From: Vitrella brassicaformis
Lineage: Eukaryota; Sar; Vitrellaceae
DNA length: 64,000 bases
Direction: 5' to 3'
Assembly (NCBI GenBank): GCA_001179505.1
Contig: CDMY01000646.1
Coordinates: forward strand, 152,634-216,633
Shown: positions 33,335 through 45,115 of the stretch, one piece after another
Layout of the letters: each line of letters opens with the position of its first letter
Numbering within the stretch: the stretch's first letter is position 1
Program-made: the position numbers and the translations under genes
The notes under the pieces: generated by a model
Databases searched by the model: none
Told to the model about the DNA's origin: nothing
The model's input: only the letters and a program-made list of their open reading frames with translations

Positions 33335-36300
33335 ATGAGTTCCCGATCCCACTCGGCACAAGACATGGGTGCGGCGACCCCACGCACACCAACGCCACGA
33401 AAGTCTCTCATTGGTGCAAGTCCGCGCACACGGGCGCTGCTATCAGGTACGTGTCTCACACCCATTCATGTCGGCTACAGAGGGAGGTGGGTTATGTGCG
33501 CCTGCGCAGGTCGTGGGTTCATTGCGGTCATCTATGGCGACTTTGGCAAGGAGACACCCTCTGACTCATTGGCCATCACACGCGCCTTCGCCGTGCCCTC
33601 TCTGCCCCCTGCACACCCCCGCACATCCACCATCCGGCCTGCATCGGCGTCAAACACGGCCCCGAGACGCATGCAGTCGCTGACTGCTCTGCCAGCTATT
33701 AGAGGCAAGAAATCGCCCCCGCCGTCATCCATCGATGTCCGGCCGCAGTCATCATTGCAGGGTGTGGGGAAATACGTCGTGAATTTCGCAATGGGGGAGA
33801 TGGCGGTCATCGATCCAGTCGCCAAGACTGTCGTCTTCTCTCAACCATTGCCTGTGGGGCAGAAGGTACGTTCCGTGTGGTGAATGCCGTATCGAGACAC
33901 AAACCTCTGTGTCTCATGCCCATCAGCTGACGGCTCTTGCGTCTCTCCCCTCGATGTCGTCTCTCTCGGTCCGCCAGCCGCCCATCGTGGCCGATCACGC
34001 CACATCAGACGGATTCCTCGTCGCCTCAACGTCCACCATCTCACGGGTTGAGTCGCCCGTGGGCGGCGGCACCAAGAGGATCCATCTCACGGCCTGGAAG
34101 GCGGGGCAGCCCGTCCAGTCCATCGTACTCACGCGGCAGGTGGTGCGGGAGGCAATCGTCACGCGAAGGGCCCAGTATCTCGAGACAGACGGCGATGAGC
34201 AGCACGAGGAATCCCCAATGGTCCAAGCCGCCACCAAGCTGCGGTTCCACACAGAGGCGACACAAGGGCCTGCCGTCGACCGCTTTGGTACGGACGTCTC
34301 AAGCATCCTGTTCGAGCTATCCGACAACTCCCCCTCGGCATTCGAGGCCTCCCACGTCCACTGGCTGAGCCCAACATGCCTTATGGGCCTCATCGGCCCA
34401 CCCACCACTTCACAGGGGGCGTTCACCATGGTGTTCCGCCTACAGTGGAGCATCGAGAGGCGAGACGTGCCCAGGTTCATGGCAGTGCCGTGCGGAGTCA
34501 CTCCGGGGTCCGTGTGCGCATCCCATGCAGTGCGCCAGGGGGTGTTTGACGTGGCTGGGCTGCGGGGGGAGGGGCGGATGGGGGGCGTCGGGAGGACGGG
34601 CCCCCTGTATGTGGTCATCTGCAGGGAGGGAACCGTCCTGATCTACTTCTCTGATGAAGACCAGCTGGAATCAATGTTAGAGACAGAGAGAGAGAGAGAG
34701 AGACAGAGAGAGAGAGACGTGATACGTCTTTTCCAAATGTCAGATGTGTGACGCTCTTTGACGAGATGCAGCTGTCCCCCGCCAGCCGGCACAAAAGGTC
34801 CACATCGAGAAAGAGCAAAGCCGACGGCCCCATTGCGCGCATCGTTGAGGGGCCGCACACCGACGACAGCGACATAGTCGACCCCATTGTGACGGCGGCA
34901 GTAGTCTCGGCGCCTTCGTTTCTGTGGGTGTTCTGCGCCTACAAGAGGGGCGATGTGAAGCTCTTCCAGCTCAATCTTGCCGAGCATGTGACCGCCAAGG
35001 TGATCGCGTCGACGCACTTCAAGCACTCATTCGTGCGGCTGATGGTGATCCCACAAGGCCTGGCACACACCCAGCCGCAGCCAAAGCCACAGCCGGCCCA
35101 TGCACCAGCGAAACACCCACACCACCCACAGCAGCAGCAGCAGCCGCAGCCGCAGAGTGACAGCTCGTCTGACAGCGACACATCATCAGGCGACACCGAC
35201 ATCATCCCAACTTTCACCCTTCAGCGGCCCCGGCCGAAAGTGATGATGAGACACAAACGAGAAAGACGGCACTTGCCGTCATACGGTCCACGGAGAGACA
35301 CTCGCGCATCTGTCACTGAAGACGGGATCAGGCGACGACAGCAGATGGCAAGAGTCGCCGCCCACAGGCAGCACAGGCAGCTGCACAGCAGCCACAAGGT
35401 CTACCGTGATTGCTACCCCGTACCATTCGAGAAACGAGGCTATCGCGGCATCCGGCTGCCAGAACCTGAAAATGATGACGACACAACAGCGTCACGGCAG
35501 CCTCCCGCCCCCCAGCGGTCCCTGGGCAGCGCCAGCGGCTCATCATCACGGCAAGGCCGCGGCAAGGACGACGAATCGGCCTTTCAGATGGACTTCCGCT
35601 TCACACGCGAAGGAATCCGTCTCCGAGTCCAAGGGATTCTCACAGGCGGCGACCCCACTCTCTTCACTACGGCGAGCGGCTTGCGGTTCCGCTGGGGCGA
35701 CAGCGAGCGGCTGCGTGCCAGCCGGACGAGCACAGGTCTCGAACAGATAGTGCAGCGCGCCATGGATGAGCAGAAACAGAAGGACACATTGGAAGAGCTG
35801 GAGGGTCGTGGGATGGCCCACGGGCTGGCCATCAACGACTGGACGAAGCGGCAGGGGTGGCTCGGGGTGGGCGTCAACAACACGGGGGCCCTCGTCATGT
35901 TCTTGTACCAGGAGTACAAGTTCCGGAACCTCTTCAACTGCTGGTCGGTGGCCCAAGAAAGAGATGCTCTTGCTCTGCGTATGTGAGAACGGATGTGTGT
36001 GGGTGTGTGGGTGTGTGGGTATGCAGTGAGCAACTCGACCGTGGCAAGTTGATGTGGGACATCGTCAGCGACGGAGACATACTCGCCGCAATACTTGACG
36101 ACGGTACCACACAATGTCATAGCGCCTCTCTCACCATACATAACACATTCCCTGGCTGTCTGCTGTGCTGTGTGTCGTCTGTGCAGGGCGAGTTCGACTG
36201 TTTGAGTTTGAGGACCCCTCAGCTGCATTTCTCCCCTTCAACTCGTTCTACATTGCCGAGGGGCCGCATTTGGTGCCGCCGGCACCCTTCCCAAACCCCG

Positions 36301-36395
36301 AATCGTGCTCCCCACACCCAGCCGCCAAAGACAACCGTCCCAGCCTGGCAGAGATATTGACCATGCCGGCGTCTAAGAGGGAGAGCGTAGCTTGA
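33335..36395 (+). CDS. Large hypothetical protein with low-complexity centre
   Basis: Exons join in phase: from ATG 33335 (MSSRSHSAQDMGAATPRTPT), after a first intron near 33447-33510, to 33867; about 33928-34677; 34744 to about 35943; about 36029-36104; and about 36187-36395. The N-terminal half has beta-rich stretches such as GKYVVNFAMGEMAVIDPVAK and TGPLYVVICREGTVLIYFSD that resemble propeller strands. The next part, LWVFCAYKRGDVKLFQLNLA, fits the same pattern. A Gln/Pro/His run then an acidic Ser/Asp run (35080-35200) splits it from an Arg-rich segment. The end has WLGVGVNNTGALVMFLYQEY and GRVRLFEFEDPSAAFLPFN. A divergent WD-like scaffold is possible but I cannot name it. The donor near 35943 is uncertain. 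It starts 43 bases after the nitrilase-like gene, so a read-through transcript is conceivable. Confidence 0.55.
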
Positions 36396-36637
36396 AGGGT
36401 GATGCATGACATTAATGACACACGTAGAGACATGACTGCACTATCTCTTTGTCAGTCAATCGCGTCACGCAAATCTCGCCCCATAGAAGAAATCTCGCCT
36501 CATCTGATGTCTCGGTGCGGGCGACAGTGTAGCAAAGTCAGCCAATGTCATCCCCTTCACATCATCGCCGCCTGGATGACGGGATACCCAGCAAGCCGGG
36601 TCACCCTCTCCAGCACAGCACCAAGCTGCAGACACAT

Positions 36638-36958
36638 TCAGACACGTGAGTGCAGCTCTGCCATCTGCGAGGGGGGGTTCTCTCTCCCGTGGAACACATG
36701 TCCCACCCGCAGCCCGTCCGTCTGCACCGAGCAGTCGAAATCCCCCGTCAGAATGGAGCCGCTCTCCCTGTGCTCTGCCTCCAGCCGCAGCGGGTGCTTG
36801 CGCATCGGCTTGGCGGCCCCTTCGACCCGCCCCATTGCCGCAGCGGTGATCCCCACCGACGGCCAGACAACCGGCGGCAGATCTTTCTCCATTTCTTCGT
36901 CATCGCGCCTGTCTCTGAGCTCGTCTTTCAAGATCACCTCAGCCACCAGAGTCGCCAC
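36638..36958 (-). CDS. Small hypothetical protein
   Basis: A minus-strand frame opens at ATG 36958 (MATLVAEVILKDELRDRRDD) and runs through PPVVWPSVGITAAAMGRVEG and ILTGDFDCSVQTDGLRVGHV to a stop at 36638. The composition is balanced and not repeat-like. A further plausible coding piece, LGAVLERVTRLAGYPVIQAAMM and a stop, lies just left (36570-36625), but no normal-sized intron joins it. No domain was recognised. Confidence 0.35.
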   Translation of the reverse strand: MATLVAEVILKDELRDRRDDEEMEKDLPPVVWPSVGITAAAMGRVEGAAKPMRKHPLRLEAEHRESGSILTGDFDCSVQTDGLRVGHVFHGRENPPSQMAELHSRV

Positions 36959-37402
36959 CTGATTCTCTCACTGCGCAGCACACATGCTGTACTCGAGAAC
37001 CCGGCACAGGAAGAGTCCTCTGATGGCCTAGTGGGTGGACTCGATAGCGTCTCCCAGCTGGTTGCACATTATCAGATTAGTGATCTTGAGCAGCTCCTTC
37101 AGACACCGCTGCAGGCCCCTTGCATTGTCGCGGCGAGCAGTGTTGGTCCGTCCATCTGCACAATCCACCAGAGAACAGAGGCGGGGAAGATACCAATTGA
37201 AGATGGAAACATGCTGGTCAACAGGCCCATGCGTCAGGACTCCAGGGTGAGACGGCGGGGGGCGAGCTCACCCCCCACGCGTGACGATCGTCGCGGGGAG
37301 GCGGTACACGTCCTTTCTCTTAGTTTGAGGTGAGGTGTAGGCCGAATATCATTTCCCTCTCGGTGCAGACACTCATTTTCCCTCTTCGTAGGTGTTGTCG
37401 TG
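36959..37402. other. Intergenic
   Basis: Upstream region of the acylated-protein gene and of the small minus-strand frame. No repeat or motif stands out. Frames here are short. Confidence 0.4.
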
Positions 37403-39324
37403 ATGGGCTGCTTACCAACCAAGGAGGCCAAGCCCAAGAGGGCCAGCAACTTCCAGGAGGCCCTGGGGGTGAGTGACGCACACACATAGGCCACACACAG
37501 ACCCACAGCCCACACGCCGCCATCCCACGGATGCATCCGACGGTCATCTGCCCCTGGTGTGTGGGCGTGGATGCGTTTCAGATACTGTGCGATAAGCGCG
37601 CCGAGGATAGCGAGGGCAACGGTACCACCGAGGGCGAAATAAGCACTGAAACAAATGCGTTTTCGCGGATGCATTCATTCGATGGATGCGTCTTGTGGTG
37701 TGGTGTGGTGGTGGGTGTTGTGTTGGGTGTGGTTAATGCAGTTGACGCTGAGAAGTCCAAGGCTGAGGCTGACGAGTTGTTGGGCAAGTACAAGCCAAAG
37801 GAGGGCAACGAGTGGACTCAGAAGAAGGAACGCACCGAACTCCGCAAATTCGCCATGGTACCTACGCGACCGCTTCGTGTGTGTGATGTGATGTCGCCCG
37901 TGTCGATAATCGTGCAAGCGTGGATCCATCCATTGTGGTGTGTTGTGTTGGTGTTGTTGGTTTGCTGGTGTGGCTGGTGTGTTCAGGACATGTGTGTGCG
38001 CGAGAGTTGGGACAAGGAGCTGGTGGACACGGTGTTCCCCGACGAGATCGAGGACTATCAGATGAAGGACACCAAAATACCCGGTGGGTACACTGCACAA
38101 CACACACACACACACACACACACGACACGTGTACCCACGTGTATGTGTATGTGCGCGTGTTGTCAGAGTGCGATGAGGTGTTTGCGGAGGCTGGCGAGCC
38201 GTTCAAGACCCTGCTCAAGTTGCGCGCCCAGATGGACGAGGGCCACTCGGCCATGGTCGAGGGGTGCAAGTTCGGCAAGGAGTGCAAGGACATCAAACAG
38301 GCCTGCGCAAACCTCAAAGGTCACCCACACACACACACACACACCACCCCACACACGCGCCCCAACACACCTACCTCTCTGTGTGTGCGTGTGTGTGCGC
38401 AGAGGAGGCCAAGGAGATGCAGATCGTAGTGACCACCACTGGTCGGTTCTCGCACAACCACCGAGGGAGGGAGGGAGGGCCCACAGAGGAGACGAGACAA
38501 CAACCATGTGTGTGGCGCACTCGTGAGTGTCGTGGGTGTGTGTGTGGGTGTGTGCCTTTAGAGGAGGGTGAGTTGGACATATCCTCTCCGGACGCGGAGG
38601 GCCCCGTGGCCACCGCCATGGAGTCCATCAAGACATACGCTAGCGCCTGCCTCAAGGTCAGTCACCTCCTCTTTCACACACAGCACGACACATAGTCCTT
38701 GACGATGGACGACACCACCACGGTATCCGTGTGCTCGTGTGTGTTTTGTAGGCTAACAAGGAACTCCCTGGGTGAGCGGCCGGCACCACCATGGGCAACG
38801 GAACACACACACACACACACCAAGAGGGAGAGGGAGAGAGAGAGAGAGGGAGAGAGGGAGAGGGGGAGACGGCCACAGACACACAACGAAGGTGTAATCT
38901 GTGTGTGTGTCGGTCTGTTTGTTCAGGTTGAAGGACAAGTTCACTGTGGTGTCGGACAAGGGCAAGGAGCTCCTCCCCAAGGTCAAGGACATGGCCAAAA
39001 CACACGGCCTCGAGAAGAAGGATATCAACCCCGCCGTAAGTAACCAAACCACACACTCAACACGCCACACACACACACACAGCCACATGTCCGCATCTGT
39101 CAATCTCCTGTGTGTGTGTGTGTGTGGTGGTTTTAGGTCCACGCCGCTAAGAAGAACGTGCACAGCCTGGCGAACTTGCTGGAGGTCATCGACCGCACAT
39201 CCGACGAGGCCAAGAAGGCGGGCGAAGACGTCGCGGTCAGTCAGTCAGTGACGAATAATTACATATGCCACGCCACACAGTGCCCATGCAGCCGTCCTCC
39301 CTCTCCCTCCCCTCTCTCTCTCTG

Positions 39325-39360
<36 letters not shown>

Positions 39361-39395
39361 TGTGTCAGGAGTCCACCAAGACTCTCAAGACCTAG
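37403..39395 (+). CDS. Predicted N-myristoylated/palmitoylated helical protein, about 286 residues
   Basis: Eleven short exons join with consistent phase from ATG 37403 to TAG 39395. The N-terminus MGCLPTKEAKPKRASNF has Gly2 and Cys3 followed by a basic patch, the classic pattern for myristoylation plus palmitoylation and inner-membrane-leaflet anchoring. A small exon near 37580 (ILCDKRAEDSEGN) is needed to keep phase. The remainder is Lys/Glu-rich and strongly helical: AEKSKAEADELLGKYKPKEG, EPFKTLLKLRAQMDEGHSAM, GPVATAMESIKTYASACLK, LLPKVKDMAKTHGLEKKDI and VHSLANLLEVIDRTSDEAKK. Cys pairs occur in CKFGKECKDIKQAC. No known domain was recognised. A role in cortical membrane or alveolar structures is possible, but that is inference from the acylation motif only. 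Every intron has CA or TG repeats. Confidence 0.7.
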
Positions 39396-40608
39396 ATAGA
39401 TAACACAACACACCCCACCTAACAAACCAAACACACCGATACACACCGACCGATGGCTTGCCCGCCCGCCCGCCACACACATTTCTTGTACAAAGCACAC
39501 ACACACAGATAGCTGAATGCCTGCCTGCCTGCCTGCCTGGAGTGAGTGCTGATGTGTGTGCCAGCACGTGTGCTTACACACGGGCTGGCACACACACGCA
39601 CGGACACGAAGTAGTCAGAGAGATACATACAGAGGAGAAGAAACCACACACACATACACACAGATACCGGTCGTTTCTTTTCTCGCCAGCCTGGCCGGGA
39701 GGAGAGTGGGGGTATTTCTATATGTGTGTGTGTGTGAATGTTGTGTTGTGGTGTGGTGTGACGTGTTGTGCTGCATAGGACGTTCCTCCCTTCATGCGCG
39801 CGTGTGTGAATGGCTGGATGCGTTGCCTGCATTGCGTGCATTGCCTGCGTCGCGCTGCTTTCTTTTTCTAACATTTCGTCTGCCCCTTGGTTGCCTTGTC
39901 TCATAGCATTTATCGACCTGCCTGTCGACCTGCCTGGATGGATGGATGGATGGACGGCCGCCTTTTGTTGACTACTAAGACCTCCACCCACACCCACCAC
40001 ACACACACAGACACAACCGCCCATCTGTCTATCTGTCCGGCTGTTTGTCTGGCTGACGAGTGAATGCGCCCACACGAATTAATTAAATGGCCGGATGGAT
40101 CGGTGCAGTCCCTCTCTGCGATGGTCTGTCTCCTCTCCCTCTTTATCTTTCGGTGTCTGTCTGTCATTCTGTCTGTCTGTCTTTTTCCGACTGCCATCCA
40201 TGCTGATGGATCGATCGATTCGATGGTGTGTTGTGTATATAAGAATACATACACATACATGTTGGTATGGTGTGTGTGGTACCTACCTTGGATGGAGTTG
40301 ATCAGATCAATGGGGTGATGATGATGGAAGTGGTATGGCTGCCGGCTGCTGCATCGATGGTGTGGTGTGGTGTGGTGTGCTGTGTCGTGCGTGGGAGACC
40401 CGATACTTCGCAGGAAGATATGATAGTCAACGAGATCCCCCCGTCATTGAGAAGAACAAGAACGACAAAAACGAAAAGTCATCGCATCCCATGCACACAC
40501 GCCCAGAGAGTCTTCGCACATTCATGAATGAAGACAGACACCCACCACACAACACAACACAACACAAGCGCACAAACACACCACAGCGCCACCCCATCCC
40601 GCCTCTCT
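39396..40608. other. Intergenic, simple-repeat rich
   Basis: Contains GCCTGCCTGCC near 39520-39540, CACACACA tracts, TGGATGGATGG near 39937-39955, GTCTGTCTGTC near 40160-40185 and GGTGTGGTGTGG near 40360-40380. It separates two convergent genes. No coding sequence is supported. Confidence 0.6.
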
Positions 40609-43257
40609 CTATCTCTTGCTGCTGCTCTTGGCCACTTCGTCAATCGCTTCTTTGACCTTGCACCACACATCCTTCTCGCCAATCTCCCCAAGACCACCCC
40701 CAGCCATCACGCCCCGAAACACCACCCCCCCACTGACCTGCCTCTCCTTGACGCCCTTCCCCCTACCCCCCACACCCACTCTCCTCAACACGTCCGCCAC
40801 CCATCGCCACGCCTCCTGGCAGAGACGCAGAAAGGGCTCGGGCAGCATGTTGTCAGTCTGCTGCTGCGGCTGCTGCTGCTGCTGCATGAGCATCACCACC
40901 TGCGCCCCCGGGCGCATGAAGGGGTACATCTGTGCGGCATCGCGTGAATGGCGGCCGCTGCTGACGACCAGGACGGATGTGACGGCCGCGAGGTTGACCA
41001 GGTCTGGGTATGTGAGTGTGTCGAAGAAGGTGACCTCGATGCTCCACCCCTGATAAGAGCCGGGTGTGGTGACCAGCTGCCGCTGCAGGTGCTTGATGAT
41101 CGACAGCTCTCTTGGGAGGTCTGGCTGGCCGTCGATGGGGCACTGCCACTCGCCCTTCCCTTCGCCCCCATTGGCGAGTGTGCATGGCAGAGAAGAGGCG
41201 AACACGATGTGTCTCGGTGGCGGGTCGATGAAGAGCCGTGTGTCTCTCCTGATGGGCAAAGGGCCGGAGAGAGAGGGGAGAGTCGTGGGGGATGAGCACA
41301 GCAGCTGATAGTCTTCCTCGTCCATCAAGGCGGTCTCGGTCTCGTTCTCGCCATGTGTGTCGATGAAGGACTCTGATGCCTTTGCCGGCTTTGTGTCCTC
41401 CTGCCGCTGTACCGACTCCAGGTGCCTCTGTAGGCCGTCCTTGCCCAGCTTGGTCATTTTGGTCGTCTTCTGCTGGGCATACTTTCCCCTAGCAAGCATC
41501 TCGCACACACCCCTGCGCACACATTTGCGCGTCAGGGGGACCGTCGCCACCTCGCCGCTGCTGACAGCAGGAGGGGCCTTGGTAGGTGGTGTGGCGGACT
41601 CAGCGGCCTCTTGCTGCTGCTGCTGCTGCTGCTGAAGGATGAAAGACGACAGCACGTGTTGGCGATAGGCATACAGCAAAGCGGACCGGCAGCCGACATA
41701 CCGCGGCACCAGTGGCGGGGGCAGCTGTGCGGCAGGCTTGACGAGGACGGCGTGAAAGAGGTCAAAAGGCGGCCGTCTCGGGGCCGTCTTGAGCACCGCC
41801 AGCTTGCGGAAACAATGTGGGTACCGATACGAGGGGTACAAAACGGGCACATCCTCGCCCAGAAACACACTGGGGGTCGTATTGGGCAAAGAATATCGGC
41901 GTGCGGGCGGGGAAGAGTCTCGACCAGAATGAGGCGAACGGGCCGGCGGGGTGTCCGTCGATGGCCACGAACTGTGCGGTCCAGAAGGGGAAGTCGATCA
42001 CCCCGAGGGCGACGTAGGCCGCGATGCCGTCCATCTGGAGGCTGGACAATTCACTGCCTTGCCTGATATCGCAATGGGGAGACATATACATTTGTCGGTG
42101 TGTGGCTCCGTGTCTCTCTGATCGACCTCGCCATTGCGAAAACGGGCTGCTCCACCCATTCCTTCTCCTCGCAGCTGACGTCACCTGCACGTCACCGCAC
42201 AAGCACGTGTCTGTCGCCCATGTGAGCAGTCTTGTTCGTTGCCAATGTCCCTCACCTGAGTAGATCACCGCCCGCCTCACCGCTTTGTCCGGCGTCTCCT
42301 TCCCACCACCCTTGACGCCCTCCTTCTGCGCGTCCTTTGCTGTGCCGATCTTCCAATCAGCATAGAGGGGGTCCGTTGTGGGCAGCGGTGAAGAGTGGTC
42401 CTCGATGCACGCCGCGCTGATGCAGCGGGCTGGCAACGGAGACGCGCCGAGGTCGGTGAGGTTCACTTTGACGTTCTCGTAGACACACAACTGGTCTCGT
42501 GGGTCGGCCGATATGTCGTAGCAGTTGATGGTGGAGTGCAGGGCCTTCCGCAGCTGGATCCAGTTGCTCGAAGACGTGTCGAGCGGCATGGCCGTGAAAT
42601 GGCTCGGCGGCCCACCACGGGCCTCCCCACCGTCCCTTATGTCTTCGGGGGGTCTCTTCTTTTCTGCCACAGCCGGCACCGGCTGCTGTGCGTCGGGGAG
42701 GGAGGGAGACGGCTCGCTTCTCTCCCTGCTGCTCCACTCGAACATGTCGTCCCCTCGTGCATGCGGCGAAGGAGTGAAAGTGTCCTTCTGCCTGCCGGTG
42801 GTGGTGTGACCTCTTGGCCGCGGAAGGAAGAACTCCGCAAACAGACGGAGGAACCGCTTTGCCGTGAAGTGCAGCTGCTCGCTGCGGTCTCTGAGGAGGC
42901 TTGTGCACTGCTGCGAGCGGGTGGAGCGATACCGGTCAACCAAGGGCAAACCTGCGCAGGCGAGATACATATTGACGTCAAGAGGTGCTCCACAGCGTGT
43001 ACGTGTCCTTGTTCTTCTCGACCTGCGTATCTGCGGCAGAATGCCGACTCGGCCACAGCATTGTCTGCCGCCCATATCTCCTCGTAGATGGCGGGGAGGG
43101 AGTGCCCGACCATCCTGGATAGCGGCGAGGGCACCAGAGACGCCGGCGTCCTCCTTTGTCTGCGGCTTCTGTCGTCCCGGTGCCACTGCCCTCTCCCATG
43201 TCGCTGTCGCTGCTGCCGGCGGGTGGTACCGGTGAGTGTGCCATTGTCTACGGCCAT
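40609..43257 (-). CDS. GT61-like glycosyltransferase (DUF563 type)
   Basis: Four exons join in phase: ATG 43257 (MAVDNGTLTGTTRRQQRQRH) to about 43025, 42955-42255, about 42053-41933, and a final exon from 41880 to the stop at 40609. Family features appear in order: NCYDISADPRDQLCVYENVK, the Cys-containing entry seen in GT61/EOGT proteins; YPSYRYPHCFRKLAVLKTA; RLFIDPPPRHIVFASSLP; LPRELSIIKHLQRQL; then VTFFDTLTYPDLVNLAAVTS with VLVVSSGRHSRDAAQMYPFM and RPGAQVVML, the segment where GT61 enzymes have the HGAGLTN loop. Here that loop is SSGRHSRDA, so the nucleotide-sugar site is divergent. Poly-Gln runs interrupt the domain. No signal anchor was found at this start. GT61 enzymes add xylose, arabinose or GlcNAc in the secretory pathway. 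Confidence 0.6.
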
Positions 43258-43655
43258 AGATGATGGACGTTTCAGGCCTCCTTCCAGTGCAGCTGCAGCG
43301 CCTGACGACAGGCATAAGGAAGGAGCTCAGCCTGATGCATGTTGCAGTGCAAAGTGCGTGCAGTCACCTGCCAAGAGCGTCATGAGAAGAGCGCAGCACG
43401 ACAGCCTCCGCTGCACCCTCCTCCTCAGCATTGATGTGACGTTGGTGAGAGAGACTCCGGAAGAGACTGCCTATGGGGGCAGATGAAAATCGGTGAAATC
43501 GCTGAGATGAAGACAGTTTCTCAATCAGTCTGGTACGGGGAACTTTGAGGGCGGACCGATTAGCACTGATTGGCACGTTTTTTTCAGGGCGATCCATCTG
43601 CAAGCTCAGCTCGCACCACAGTGGTGAAGCAGAAGATCCGAGGCTGTGGTGATCA

Positions 43656-44543
43656 ATGTACCGCAGCGCATTGTCCCGGCTGTCGAATGGCGTGGCGTCG
43701 CGGCGGCATCTGCCAGCCGCCCTTCGCCCAGCCTTCACTCGCGGCATGGCGGATGTGGACGACAAGAGCCTCGAGGGTCGGTATGCCAACGCCCTCTTCC
43801 AGGCGGCGAGCAGAAAGAAGATCCTCGACAAGGTGTTCGGGGACCTGGAGCAGATCCGCGACTCCATAGCAGAGTCCAAGGAGTTCAAGCTGTTCGTCGA
43901 GACGCCCGGCATCCCCACAGACATCAAGGGCACCGTGTTCGGATCCATCGCACAGAAGGTAGTCGTCGGTAGTGGCTGGAAGATCTCGGTGAGTGATGTG
44001 TGTGTGTTGGGTGTGTGTTGGTCAGTATCAGTTTCAGGATGTGACGGTGAATTTCCTGAAGGTGCTGATGGAGAACCGTCGAGTGGGGATGCTGCAGAAG
44101 GTCATCGACGTGTTTGAGGACTTCTTCAGAGCCCACAAGGGAGAGGTCAAGTGCAAAGTCACATCAGCTAAGGTGGGTGCGGCACGCAGCGCCGGCCGAC
44201 ACAGACAGAGGACACACTGCGTCTGTCTGTCTATGTGTCTTTGCTGCAGCCGCTGTCAGCAGCTGAGAGCAAGGAGATCGAGGCCGCCCTTAAGAAGCGC
44301 GCTGGAAAGGACGCCAAACTCATAATGGAGTGGAACACATCACCAGCCATCATGGTAAATGATCTCTCTCACACGCACATACACACACACACACACGCAC
44401 GAAGGCAGCCGCTCTCTCTCTTTCCCCCGTGTGTCTGTGGTCCGCAGGGTGGCCTGGTGGTCAAGTTGGGCGACCAGGTGTTGGATTTTTCCGTGCAGAG
44501 CAAAATAGAGAGGCTGCAGTCACAGCTCATGAACCCTGTGTGA
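43656..44543 (+). CDS. ATP5PO: Mitochondrial F1Fo ATP synthase OSCP (delta) subunit
   Basis: Four exons join at phase 0: 43656-43958, 44026-44172, 44250-44354 and 44448-44543. The N-terminus MYRSALSRLSNGVASRRHLP is rich in Arg/Ser/Ala with no acidic residues, a mitochondrial presequence. The mature part begins near DDKSLEGRYANALFQAASRK, the family's first helix. It continues through FVETPGIPTDIKGTVFGSIA, VNFLKVLMENRRVGMLQKVI and VKCKVTSAKPLSAAESKEIE. It ends with the hallmark GGLVVKLGDQVLDFSVQSKI. OSCP sits on top of the F1 head and links it to the peripheral stalk. The length, about 215 residues, is normal for the family. The gene is divergent from the GT61-like gene, with about 400 bases between the starts. 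Confidence 0.93.
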
Positions 44544-44807
44544 CTCTGCCTGCTCGCTGGTTTGAGTGAGACGGTGCGAGCGACCGACCGAGTTAAGAGA
44601 GAGATGGGGCTCTTGGTTTTGTTTTGCAGCGTCTTTTATCACGTTTTGTCTACAACGAGGCACTTGACCAAAAAAATGATCTGTCTTAGCTCGTCCATGT
44701 GCCCGTTCACTGCATTCATATGGCCTGACTTTTTGGCACGCTGAGGACGCTCCCTCAAACACAGCTGTGCCGCTCTCCACGGTAGGAAACCATCAACGAG
44801 AATACAC

Positions 44808-44840
<33 letters not shown>

Positions 44841-45115
44841 CGGTTGCACACTAACGAAGGGCACTGCACCGATCAGGTCAGACGAGTCATAAACAGTGGC
44901 GTTTGGGGAGTCTCGAGGGCGAGGCAACCACACGGAAGGACACACTCACCCATATACACGCAAGGCTACTCTTTCGACAAATCGACACACAACTTGAGCA
45001 AAGTGACGAGAGGCCATCGATTATGGACCTCAATAAATATGATTCAGTCTACAAGCCCCCCCCCTCCGCTCCAACACACACACACACACGTCACGCGTCG
45101 CATGTCCCTAGCTGG
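44544..45115. other. Intergenic between convergent genes
   Basis: Contains ACAGACAGACAGACAG near 44812-44838 and CACACACACAC near 45075. No gene is supported. Confidence 0.6.

Noticed and set aside
36570-36640. An 18-20 base intron joining MAELH to LGAVLERVTRLAG
   Set aside because: Too short to accept without RNA evidence. The 20-base choice breaks phase, and the 18-base choice keeps phase but has poor consensus.
40230-40260. TATATAAG as a promoter TATA box
   Set aside because: No gene starts nearby in either direction; it lies between two convergent 3' ends.
43364-43948. Long minus-strand open frame opposite the ATP synthase gene
   Set aside because: It is antisense to the first OSCP exon and its 5' flank. 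The plus strand has a clear family match and proper splice sites; the minus frame shows no domain.
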